Shown: positions 1-7,396 of the stretch, one piece after another
Position numbering within the stretch: the stretch's first letter is position 1
How the letters are laid out: every line of letters starts with the position of its first letter
NCBI GenBank assembly: GCA_016719105.1
Contig: JADKAQ010000046.1
Coordinates: 558,001 to 622,000, forward strand
Length of the DNA: 64,000 nt
DNA from: Gemmatimonadota bacterium
Lineage (GTDB): Bacteria; Gemmatimonadota; Gemmatimonadetes; Gemmatimonadales; Gemmatimonadaceae
Reading direction: 5' to 3'
Position numbers and translations under genes: made by a program
The notes under the pieces: generated by a model
What the model saw: only the letters and a program-made list of their open reading frames with translations
Databases searched by the model: none
What the model was told of the DNA's origin: nothing

Positions 1-1
1 G

Positions 2-1027
2 CAAGCCGGAGGGCGGGAGTGGAACTTCGACGCCGAGAACCGCAAGAAGTTCAAGGGCAACCGCGCGACGCTCCCGCCGCGGCTCACGCACGCCCCCGAC
101 GCCATCACGACGGCGGTGCTGCGCACGGTCGACGCGACGCTGCGCGACCTCCCCGGCGACACCGCGACCTTCAACTGGCCGGTGACGCGCGAGCAGGCGG
201 TGGCCGAGCTGCACGACTTCATCAGGCACCGCCTGCGCCACTTCGGTGACTACCAGGACGCGATGGTCACGGGCGAACCGTGGCTGTACCACTCGCTCCT
301 CTCGGCGCCGATGAACCTCAAGCTGCTCAACCCACGCGAGATCGTGCCGCTGGCGGTGGAGGCGTATCGGCGTGGCGCGGCGCCGCTGAATGCAGTGGAG
401 GGGTTCGTGCGCCAGGTGATGGGGTGGCGCGAGTTCATCCGCGGCGTCTACTGGCGCGAGGGGCCCGACTACGCCGACCGCAATGCGCTCAACCAGCGCC
501 GAGCGCTCCCTGCGTTCTACTGGACGGGGGAGACGGAGATGCACTGCCTGCGCGAGAGCATCGGCGAGGTGCTGCGCCACGGCTTTGGCCACCACATCCA
601 GCGGCTGATGGTGACTGGCAACTTCGCGATGATGGCCGGTGCGGACCCGCGAGCGGTGAGCGACTGGTACCTGGGGATGTACGTGGACGCGGTGGACTGG
701 GTAACGCTGCCCAACACGTTAGGCATGTCGCAGCACGCGGACGGCGGGGTAGTCGGGACCAAGCCGTACGCGGCGAGTGGGCGCTACATCGAGAAGATGG
801 GCGACTACTGCACCGGGTGCCGATTTGAGCCGGGGACGCGCGTGGGAGAGCACGCGTGCCCGTTCACGACGTTCTACTGGGACTTCCTCATTCGCCACGA
901 GGCGAGGTTCGCGTCCAACCGGCGCATGGCGCTGCCGCTCAAGCACGTGAGCGCCATGGCCGACGAGGAGAAGCGGGGGATCGCGCAGTGGGCGGAGGTG
1001 GTGCGGGGGCGGTTGGGGATGCGGTAA
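2..1027 (+). CDS. FeS-type photolyase/cryptochrome (PhrB-like), 5' end cut by window
   Basis: This is the C-terminal part (about 341 residues) of a flavoprotein of the bacterial iron-sulfur cryptochrome/photolyase group, which repairs UV photoproducts in DNA or acts as a blue-light sensor. Four cysteines (residues 182, 270, 273 and 286 counted from base 2) have spacings of 88, 3 and 13, matching as I recall them the 4Fe-4S ligands Cys350/438/441/454 of Agrobacterium PhrB. Conserved blocks include WNFDAENRKKF, NAVEGFVRQVMGWREF, HHIQRLMVTGNFA and GTKPYAASGRYIEKM, all typical of this group. The stop TAA is at 1025-1027 and a perfect palindrome follows at once. The start lies outside the window. 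The first 17 bases read KPEGG in a different frame (see findings). Family assignment is firm; the exact lesion specificity cannot be told. Confidence 0.93.
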   Translation, partial: QAGGREWNFDAENRKKFKGNRATLPPRLTHAPDAITTAVLRTVDATLRDLPGDTATFNWPVTREQAVAELHDFIRHRLRHFGDYQDAMVTGEPWLYHSLLSAPMNLKLLNPREIVPLAVEAYRRGAAPLNAVEGFVRQVMGWREFIRGVYWREGPDYADRNALNQRRALPAFYWTGETEMHCLRESIGEVLRHGFGHHIQRLMVTGNFAMMAGADPRAVSDWYLGMYVDAVDWVTLPNTLGMSQHADGGVVGTKPYAASGRYIEKMGDYCTGCRFEPGTRVGEHACPFTTFYWDFLIRHEARFASNRRMALPLKHVSAMADEEKRGIAQWAEVVRGRLGMR

Positions 1028-1030
1028 CCC

Positions 1031-1052
1031 CGTCCCAGCGAACGCTGGGACG
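1031..1052. terminator. Perfect palindrome after the photolyase gene
   Basis: Two 10-base arms, CGTCCCAGCG and CGCTGGGACG, flank an AA spacer, four bases after the stop codon. It can act as a terminator hairpin, but it has no T run. The same core (CCCAGCGAACGCTGGG) recurs elsewhere in the window, so it may be a dispersed REP-like element that also ends transcription. Confidence 0.55.
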
Positions 1053-1183
1053 AGTGGTGGCCGCGCCACACCCCAAGCGTCACGCAAACGCGACGCGGAG
1101 AAGACACAGCACACGCTGAATCGTGACACGCGATGATGGTATTGGGGGTGAACGCTTTCCCTCGAACCCACGTGAGGCACGAG

Positions 1184-2731
1184 ATGCTGCGCAGGACCTC
1201 CTCTCTTCTGTTCGCCAGTTCACTCCTGGTCGCCGCCGGGTGCAACGCCGACCGCGGCACCGCGCTCCCGATCGATGACGTGACCCCGTTGGCGGGGCAG
1301 CTCGCGGCCTCCGGCGCGGGCTTCATCACGTCGCAGCCGGCCCAGGCCGAGGTGCTCGTCCCCGGCGCCGAGATGTGGCCGATCATCAGCGTGGGCGACC
1401 CGATTCCCGGGACCAACGACACCTGGGCGCCGCTCCCCGATGGACTCGGGGCGTACTTTGAGAAGGGCGTGTTGAACCTGTACACGGCGCACGAGATCTC
1501 CAACTCGGGGGTGCGCTCCACCAACGGCGGCCCGACGATCGCCTACGCACGCGTCTCGAAGCTGGCGATCGACCCGCGCACGCGTTCGGTACTCGGCGGC
1601 TCGTATGTGGAGGATGGCAGCTCGCAGCTGCAGCGCCTCTGCTCGGCCACGTGGGTCGATGGCGCGGAAGGGATGCCGACCGGCTACTTCATGGCCGGCG
1701 AGGAGACGCTCGGGACGCCTAACGGCTCGGTCGTGACCGCCTGGGACAAGCAGGGGAACAAGACGCCGCTCCCGCACCTCGGCGCCTTTGCCCACGAAAA
1801 CCAGATCATCGTCCCCGGCTTCAAGAACAAGGTGGTGGGGGTCGGGCTCGACGACGCCGGCGGCCAGTCCGAGCTGTACCTGTACGTGGCCGACAGCGAG
1901 CAGGGCTTCATCCAGGGGACGGGGAAGCTCTACGTCTTCAAGACGGACGTGAAGTCGACGGCCGGGACGCCGCTGCACAGCGGCAACATGGTGGACGGGC
2001 AGCGGATTCCTGGGTACTTCGTCGAGGTGACCGACCCGGCCGACCTGTCGACGCCGCCCGCGCAGCGCGCGGCCAACTTGCAGAAGAAGGTCGACGCGTT
2101 AGGCGCGATGCCGTTCGTGCGCATCGAGGACGGCGACTACGACAAGAACTCGCCCAACACCCCGGCGATCTACTTCGTGGATACGGGGAACTCGTCGGTT
2201 CGCGGCCGCACACAGGTTGGCGCCGACTGCTTCGGCGTGTGCGACCTGGCCGGCTCGCTGTACCGCCTGCAGTTCGAGCGCAACGACCCCACGCGCGCCG
2301 CACTGATCCTGATGGAGCGCTCGAAGGGAGCCGCCAGCGGGTGGGCTTCGCCGGACAACATCGCCACGACGCAGCGCAGCATCATGATCCAGGAAGACCC
2401 GGCATACGCGGGCTTCGACGGGTCGCGTCCGCCGGCCATCTGGAACCTGAAGCTCGTCAACGACGGGAAGCAGGCGATCAATCCGCGCAAGGTGGTGCAG
2501 GCGACGCAGGAGACGCTGATCCCGGGCCCCGGCGGCAAGTGCGTCGATGCGCAGGGGTTGTGCTGGGAGGTGACCGGCATCATCAGCACGGAGAAGTGGA
2601 TGGGACAGGGCTCCTGGCTCTTCGCGGTGCAGGCGCACACGCTCCCGTTCTCGGTGACGACGAACGGGGTGACGAGCCAGTACCCGGGCGAGAACGGGCA
2701 GCTGCTCTTCCTGCGCGTGCCGGGGAGCTGA
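1184..2731 (+). CDS. PhoX/DUF839-like secreted lipoprotein
   Basis: A 515-residue exported protein of the PhoX-like (DUF839) group, which includes calcium/iron-dependent alkaline phosphatases. I chose the ATG at 1184 rather than 1133 because it starts directly on a lipoprotein signal (MLRRTSSLL, lipobox VAAGC) with a GAGG-like ribosome site about 8 bases upstream. Recognisable PhoX-like segments are the AHEISNSGV block, the GEETLGTPNG region and the long stretch of propeller-like strands ending near GENGQLLFLRVPG. It stands alone between the photolyase and the kdp locus and has its own terminator. Phosphatase activity is inferred from the family; many DUF839 proteins are uncharacterised, so the substrate is unknown. 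Confidence 0.8.
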   Translation: MLRRTSSLLFASSLLVAAGCNADRGTALPIDDVTPLAGQLAASGAGFITSQPAQAEVLVPGAEMWPIISVGDPIPGTNDTWAPLPDGLGAYFEKGVLNLYTAHEISNSGVRSTNGGPTIAYARVSKLAIDPRTRSVLGGSYVEDGSSQLQRLCSATWVDGAEGMPTGYFMAGEETLGTPNGSVVTAWDKQGNKTPLPHLGAFAHENQIIVPGFKNKVVGVGLDDAGGQSELYLYVADSEQGFIQGTGKLYVFKTDVKSTAGTPLHSGNMVDGQRIPGYFVEVTDPADLSTPPAQRAANLQKKVDALGAMPFVRIEDGDYDKNSPNTPAIYFVDTGNSSVRGRTQVGADCFGVCDLAGSLYRLQFERNDPTRAALILMERSKGAASGWASPDNIATTQRSIMIQEDPAYAGFDGSRPPAIWNLKLVNDGKQAINPRKVVQATQETLIPGPGGKCVDAQGLCWEVTGIISTEKWMGQGSWLFAVQAHTLPFSVTTNGVTSQYPGENGQLLFLRVPGS

Positions 2732-2770
2732 TGACGAACGCTGCGCGGTAGGCGCGCAGGGTAAGGGCAA

Positions 2771-2802
2771 CACGACGGCCCACCGAAAGGTGGGCCGTCG
2801 TG
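2771..2802 (+). terminator. Strong hairpin terminator
   Basis: A perfect 14-bp stem (CACGACGGCCCACC / GGTGGGCCGTCGTG) closes on a GAAA tetraloop 40 bases after the PhoX-like gene. There is no T run downstream, but stem length and the GNRA loop make a stable end-of-transcript structure. It separates this gene from the kdp locus. Confidence 0.75.
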
Positions 2803-2892
2803 CGTCGTCAGGGTGCGCGACGGGTCGTTCCGTTGCGCCCACACCCGCGCCCGCAGTACGCTTGAAGGGGTCCTCCCCTCGCGCGCGCCAAC

Positions 2893-3594
2893 ATGACCGG
2901 CACACCACGCTTTCTCGTCGTCGACGACGAGCGCCAGATCAGGCGCGCGGTGGCGCACGTGCTGGAGCCGCTCAACGGCACGGTGAGCGAAGCGGCGACC
3001 GGGCGCGAGGCGCTGACGCTTGCTGCGGCCGAGTCACCCGCGCTGGTCGTGCTCGACCTCGGGCTTCCCGACATGGACGGGATCGACGTGTGTCGCGAAC
3101 TGCGCACGTGGAGCGACACGCCGATCCTGATCCTCACGGCGCGGCACGACGACCAGGCGACGATCGCGGCGCTCGATGCGGGGGCGGATGACTATGTCAC
3201 CAAGCCCTTTTCGCCCCCGGCGCTGCAGGCGCGCGTGCGGGCGCTGCTGCGGCGCGCGTTACGCTCCAACGGGTCGGAACAGGGGCGCACGGTGATCGAG
3301 GCCGGCGCCCTGCGCATCGACCTCGCGGCGCGCACCGTGGATCGGGGCGGCGAGCGCGTGCACCTCACGCCGACGGAATTCGACCTCCTGGCCACGCTCG
3401 CCTCGAACGCCGGTCGCGTCCTGACGCACGGATTCCTGTTCACGACGGTGTGGAAGGGACGGGTCTTTGGCGACGCACAGGCGCACCTGCGCGTGCACGT
3501 GGCGCACCTGCGCCGCAAGCTGGAGGACGACCCGGTGCGGCCGCGGCACCTGCAGACGGAGCTCGGGGTGGGATATCGCTTCGTGACCGACTGA
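2893..3594 (+). CDS. kdpE: KdpE response regulator
   Basis: A 233-residue OmpR-type response regulator. The receiver domain (about residues 6-120) keeps the acidic pair D11/D12, the phospho-acceptor D55 in VLDLGLPDMDG and K104 in YVTKPF. The C-terminal winged helix (about 130-230) contains LTPTEFDLLATL and the HLRRKLEDDP and GVGYRF signature of DNA-binding OmpR-family proteins. It sits first in the potassium locus, directly before a KdpD-type kinase, which fixes the assignment as KdpE, the activator of kdpFABC when potassium is limiting. Its stop codon is part of the GAGGAG ribosome site of the next gene, so the pair is almost certainly co-translated. A tandem 11-bp repeat at 5316-5337 is its likely operator. 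Confidence 0.93.
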   Translation: MTGTPRFLVVDDERQIRRAVAHVLEPLNGTVSEAATGREALTLAAAESPALVVLDLGLPDMDGIDVCRELRTWSDTPILILTARHDDQATIAALDAGADDYVTKPFSPPALQARVRALLRRALRSNGSEQGRTVIEAGALRIDLAARTVDRGGERVHLTPTEFDLLATLASNAGRVLTHGFLFTTVWKGRVFGDAQAHLRVHVAHLRRKLEDDPVRPRHLQTELGVGYRFVTD

Positions 3595-3607
3595 GGAGCG
3601 TCAACGC

Positions 3608-5272
3608 GTGCCGGAGCCATCCCCTCAGCGCAGCGCGCAACGTACGCGACCGCGGGCCATCGCACTCCCCGCGGTCACGAGGCGGGTGCGACGCGTTCGT
3701 CCGTACGTGTGGCCGTTGCTGCTCGCGGTGGTCATCGCCGCGCTGATCCCCTTCCGCGAGCGGCTCGAGGATTCGCACATCACGCTCGCGCTCCTGCTGG
3801 TGGTCCTGGTCGCCGCCGCCGATGGTGGGCGCGGCGTGGGGCTGTTCTCGGCGGCACTCGCCTTCCTCGGCTTCAACTGGTTCTTCCTCCCGCCGTACGG
3901 GACGCTGGTCATCGCGGACCCGCTCGACTGGTTCGTCCTGCTCGCCTTCCTCGGGACGAGCGTGGTGGCGTCGCACCTCTTCCATCAGGTACAACGGGAG
4001 GCCGACGAGGCGCGCGAGCGAACCGCGGAGATGACGACGTTGGCCACGCTCGGCGCCGAGGCGATGACGGCGCCGCGCGCCGAGGGGGCGCTGCGCATGG
4101 TGGCGCACACGACGCGTGAGGCGCTGGGAGTGCAGGCGTGCCGGGTGCATGTGCTGCGCGATGGCGATGGCCGCGCGACCGGTACGCTGGAGTCGGCGAC
4201 GGCGACCGCGGAGCTACCGTCATCCGCGACGTTCCCCGCGGGGGAGGGTGCCACGGATGTCGAGCCAGTGTGGCTCGCGCTCGACCGCGGCGCGCGCGTG
4301 GCGGTGCTGGACGGCGGGGTGGTGCGCGTGATCGCCAGTGAGGCGTCGTCGCTGCGCGAGGCGCTGCAGGGAGAACGGGCGCTGCGACTCCTCATCCCGC
4401 TGCGCGCCGGGGCGCGCTCGATGGGGGTGCTCGACGTGGAGGATGCTGGCGGACTCGCGCTGACCGATCCGCGGGAGCGTTTGCTGGCCGCGCTGGCGTA
4501 CTACGCGGCGTTAGGCGTGGAGCGCGCGCGGAACGAACGGACGACCGAGCGGCTGGAAGCCATGCACGAGGCAGAGCGCATGCGCACGGCGGTGCTGGCG
4601 TCGGTGTCGCACGACCTGCGCACCCCGCTCACGACGATCAAGGCGCTGGCGCACGAACTGGGATCGCTGGGCGACGAGCGCTCCGAGGTGATCGAGCAGG
4701 AGGCGGATCGGCTCAACGCTTTCGTGGCCGACATGCTCGACATGTCGCGACTGGCGAGCGGACGCTTTCCGATGGAGCCGACGATTGTCCCGGTCGATGA
4801 GCTGGTGAGCGCCGTGTTGCAGCAGGTGGAAGGGAGCTTTGGCGCCCGGCCGATCCGCGTGCAGCTGCCGAGCGACGACGCCTTTCCGCTGGCGCGCTTC
4901 GACCTGACGCACTCGGCGCGCATCCTGGTGAACCTGCTGGAAAACGCCCGCAAGTATGCGCCGGGTGAGACACCGGTCGACCTGACGGTGCAGCGCGACG
5001 GGGCGATGATGCGCATCTCCGTTGCCGATCGCGGCCCGGGCGTCCCGCCTGACGAGCGCGAGCGGATCTTCGACGCTCTGTATCGCCCTGCGGCGGCACG
5101 ACCGGATGTGGGGAGCGCGGGGCTCGGTCTGGCGATTGCCCGTGGACTGGCCGAGTCGCAGGGCGGGACGCTCACGTACGCGGAACGCGACGGCGGAGGC
5201 AGCGTCTTTACGCTCTCGCTCCCGGCCGCGGAGTTGAGTGACATCGACGCGGGGCACGGCGGCGGGGCGTAA
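3608..5272 (+). CDS. KdpD-type sensor kinase lacking the N-terminal sensor half
   Basis: A 554-residue membrane histidine kinase with a GTG start placed 9 bases after GAGGAG. The order is: membrane segments of the DUF4118 type (about residues 30-125, including the FNWFFLPPYGTL stretch typical of KdpD), a GAF-like domain (about 150-310), then a complete kinase core with H335 in SHDLRTPL, NLLENARKYAP, DRGPGVP and GLGLAIA. It therefore matches the C-terminal half of E. coli KdpD. The N-terminal KdpD and universal-stress domains are absent here and occur as a separate gene at 11223-12413. It is the only catalytically complete kinase in the locus and the obvious partner of KdpE. The split arrangement means that potassium or turgor sensing by the other half must work in trans, which is inference. 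Confidence 0.9.
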   Translation: MPEPSPQRSAQRTRPRAIALPAVTRRVRRVRPYVWPLLLAVVIAALIPFRERLEDSHITLALLLVVLVAAADGGRGVGLFSAALAFLGFNWFFLPPYGTLVIADPLDWFVLLAFLGTSVVASHLFHQVQREADEARERTAEMTTLATLGAEAMTAPRAEGALRMVAHTTREALGVQACRVHVLRDGDGRATGTLESATATAELPSSATFPAGEGATDVEPVWLALDRGARVAVLDGGVVRVIASEASSLREALQGERALRLLIPLRAGARSMGVLDVEDAGGLALTDPRERLLAALAYYAALGVERARNERTTERLEAMHEAERMRTAVLASVSHDLRTPLTTIKALAHELGSLGDERSEVIEQEADRLNAFVADMLDMSRLASGRFPMEPTIVPVDELVSAVLQQVEGSFGARPIRVQLPSDDAFPLARFDLTHSARILVNLLENARKYAPGETPVDLTVQRDGAMMRISVADRGPGVPPDERERIFDALYRPAAARPDVGSAGLGLAIARGLAESQGGTLTYAERDGGGSVFTLSLPAAELSDIDAGHGGGA

Positions 5273-5315
5273 CCGACCGGGAACGGCCCCGCGTGGCCGC
5301 GCGCGCACCGCCGTG

Positions 5316-5337
5316 CATACGACCTTCATGCGACCTT
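5316..5337 (+). promoter_or_regulatory. Candidate KdpE operator (tandem direct repeat)
   Basis: Two 11-base units in tandem, CATACGACCTT and CATGCGACCTT, differ at one base and are spaced one helical turn apart. OmpR-family regulators such as KdpE bind head-to-tail to direct repeats of this size. The site lies between the regulator genes and the first structural gene (GTG at 5469), where a kdpFABC promoter is expected. A short hairpin follows directly. Confidence 0.5.
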
Positions 5338-5358
5338 AACGCCTCTCCTCGGGGCGTT
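5338..5358 (+). terminator. Short hairpin between kdpE-kinase and kdpF units
   Basis: A 6-bp stem (AACGCC / GGCGTT) with a 9-base loop is followed by T and then TGTGCG. It could end the kdpE-kinase transcript or attenuate the structural operon. The stem is short, so this is tentative. Confidence 0.35.
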
Positions 5359-5468
5359 TGTGCGTTCTTCACCCCCCAACGCGCATCGTCACTCCGTACG
5401 GCGCCTCCCCGTCTCGGCCCTGCAGCGTCACGAGACTGTGCGAGCGCCCCCTGCCCCTCGGAGGGACT

Positions 5469-5591
5469 GTGCTCGACCTGGTGTACGTGCTGCTCACCAT
5501 CGCCTTCTTCGCGCTCATGCTGTGGTACATCACCGGCTGCGCGCTCTTGGGGCATTCCAGCAACGCACGCGACGAGGAGCGGAACTCATGA
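5469..5591 (+). CDS. Small membrane protein ahead of kdpF
   Basis: A 40-residue peptide with a GTG start just after GGAGGG (5460-5465). It has one hydrophobic helix, about residues 4-24 (DLVYVLLTIAFFALMLWYI), then GCALLGH and a polar tail ending DEERNS. Its stop codon overlaps the kdpF start as ATGA, a coupling that strongly suggests translation as part of the operon. I do not recognise a named family. A single-helix peptide in this position suggests an accessory or regulatory subunit of the Kdp pump, by analogy with KdpF. The start codon is uncertain because the ribosome site lies only 3 bases away. Confidence 0.6.
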   Translation: MLDLVYVLLTIAFFALMLWYITGCALLGHSSNARDEERNS

Positions 5592-5677
5592 GGCCGGACT
5601 CGGTGCTCGGGCTGCTCGTGTCGGTCGCGCTCCTGGTGTACCTGCTGTACACGCTCCTGCGGCCGGAGAAGTTCTGA
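5588..5677 (+). CDS. kdpF: KdpF, small stabilising subunit of the Kdp potassium pump
   Basis: A 29-residue single-helix protein (MRPDSVLGLLVSVALL..., ending RPEKF), the size and composition of KdpF. In E. coli KdpF contacts KdpA and stabilises the KdpFABC complex in the inner membrane. It overlaps the upstream small gene by ATGA and kdpA starts two bases after its stop. It was recognised from position, length and the LLRPE-type C-terminus. Confidence 0.88.
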   Translation: MRPDSVLGLLVSVALLVYLLYTLLRPEKF

Positions 5678-5679
5678 CC

Positions 5680-7395
5680 ATGACCACCAACGGTTGGCTG
5701 CAGATCGCCTTCTTCTCGGCGTGCGTCATGCTCGTCGCCAAGCCGCTGGGGATCTACCTCGTACGCGTGTACGACGGATCCCTGCGTTGGCTGGCGCCAG
5801 TGGAGCGCGCCATCTATCGCATCGCGGGCATCGACCCCAATGAGGACCAGCACTGGACGCGCTACGCCGCGGGGGTGCTGCTGTTCAGTGCCGCATCGAT
5901 GCTGCTCACGTACATCGCACTGCGTCTGCAGGCGTTGCTCCCGCTCAACCCGCAGGGGATGGCGGCGCTGCCGCCGCGTCAGGCGTTCGAGACGGCGGCC
6001 TCGTTCACCACCAACACCAACTGGCAGTCGTACAGCGGCGAGTCGACGATGTCGTACCTGTCGCAGATGATGCAGTTGGCCTTCCACAACTTCGTCTCTT
6101 CGGCGGTCGGGATGGGCGTCGCGGTCGCGCTGGTGCGCGGCATCTCCCGACGCAGCGCCGGGAAGCTCGGCAATTTCTGGGTCGATACGGTGCGCGGGAC
6201 GCTTTACGTCCTGCTCCCGTTCTCGCTGGTGTTCGCCCTCATGCTCGTGCAGCAGGGGGCGATCCAGAACTTCCGCCCGTACGTCGAACTCACGACGCTC
6301 GAGGGGGCCAAGCAGGTCCTCGCGATGGGGCCGGTGGCCAGCCAGGAGGCGATCAAGCAGATCGGCACGAACGGCGGCGGCTTCTTCAACGCCAACTCGG
6401 CGCATCCGTTCGAGAACCCGACGCCGTGGACCAACTTCTGGCAGATGCTGACGATCTTCCTGATCCCCTCGGCGATGACGTACATGCTGGGGCGGATGGT
6501 GAAGAACCAGCGCCATGGGTGGGCGGTGTGGTCGGCGATGTTCGTCCTCTTCTTCGGCGGCGTGACGACGGCGTACTGGGCCGAGGCGCGCGGCAACCCG
6601 ATCCACGCCGAGCGTGGGCTCGACCTGGCGACGACGGCGACCAATCCCGGCGGCAACATGGAGGGGAAGGAGGTCCGATTCGGGATCGCCAACTCCGCCT
6701 TGTTTGCCACGGTCACCACCGACGCCTCGTGTGGTGCGGTGAACGCGATGCACGACTCGTTCACCCCGTTAGGCGGGTTGGTCCCGCTGGTGAACATGCA
6801 GCTGGGCGAGGTCGTCTTCGGCGGCGTGGGGGCGGGGCTGTACGGGATCCTGATGATGGTCGTGCTGACGGTGTTCATCGCCGGGCTGATGGTGGGGCGC
6901 ACCCCCGAGTACCTGGGGAAGAAGATCCAGGCGCGCGAGGTGCAGATGGCGATGCTCTACGTCCTGGTGTTCCCGGCCGCGATCCTGGTGACCACCGCGA
7001 TCTCGGTCGTGAGCCCGATGGGGCTGGCCGGGCTCAACAACCAGGGGCCGCACGGCTTGTCGGAGATCCTGTACGCCTTCTCCAGCACCGCGGCCAACAA
7101 CGGGAGTGCCTTCGCCGGCCTCACGGGGGGCACGACCTACTACAACACGATGCTTGGCGTCACGATGCTGATCGGGCGATTCGCGATGATGGTGCCGATG
7201 CTCGCCCTGGCCGGCTTCCTGGCCGAGAAGAAGATCGCGCCGGAGTCGGCCGGGACGTTCCCCGTCACCTCGCCGCTCTTCGTCGTGCTGCTGGTCGGCG
7301 TGATCGTGATCGTTTCTGCCCTCACCTTCTTCCCGGCCCTGGCGTTAGGTCCGATCGTCGAGCACCTGCTGATGGGTGCCGGGAGGCTCTTCTAA
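5680..7395 (+). CDS. kdpA: KdpA, potassium-binding subunit of the Kdp ATPase
   Basis: A 571-residue, about ten-helix inner-membrane protein. KdpA forms the selectivity filter that takes up potassium at micromolar concentration. The four filter-type loops are visible: FTTNTNWQSYSGEST, GTNGGGFFNANSAHPFENP, TTDASCGAVNAMHDSF and SSTAANNGSAFAG. The start is the ATG at 5680, two bases after kdpF; an upstream in-frame extension to 5293 would overlap the operator and kdpF and is not real. Length agrees with E. coli KdpA (557 residues). It is followed by kdpB after one base. Confidence 0.97.
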   Translation: MTTNGWLQIAFFSACVMLVAKPLGIYLVRVYDGSLRWLAPVERAIYRIAGIDPNEDQHWTRYAAGVLLFSAASMLLTYIALRLQALLPLNPQGMAALPPRQAFETAASFTTNTNWQSYSGESTMSYLSQMMQLAFHNFVSSAVGMGVAVALVRGISRRSAGKLGNFWVDTVRGTLYVLLPFSLVFALMLVQQGAIQNFRPYVELTTLEGAKQVLAMGPVASQEAIKQIGTNGGGFFNANSAHPFENPTPWTNFWQMLTIFLIPSAMTYMLGRMVKNQRHGWAVWSAMFVLFFGGVTTAYWAEARGNPIHAERGLDLATTATNPGGNMEGKEVRFGIANSALFATVTTDASCGAVNAMHDSFTPLGGLVPLVNMQLGEVVFGGVGAGLYGILMMVVLTVFIAGLMVGRTPEYLGKKIQAREVQMAMLYVLVFPAAILVTTAISVVSPMGLAGLNNQGPHGLSEILYAFSSTAANNGSAFAGLTGGTTYYNTMLGVTMLIGRFAMMVPMLALAGFLAEKKIAPESAGTFPVTSPLFVVLLVGVIVIVSALTFFPALALGPIVEHLLMGAGRLF

Positions 7396-7396
7396 C

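Noticed and set aside
5273..5468. Possible c-di-AMP (ydaO-type) riboswitch ahead of kdpF
   Set aside because: I could not find the conserved riboswitch core; only a direct repeat and one short hairpin are present.
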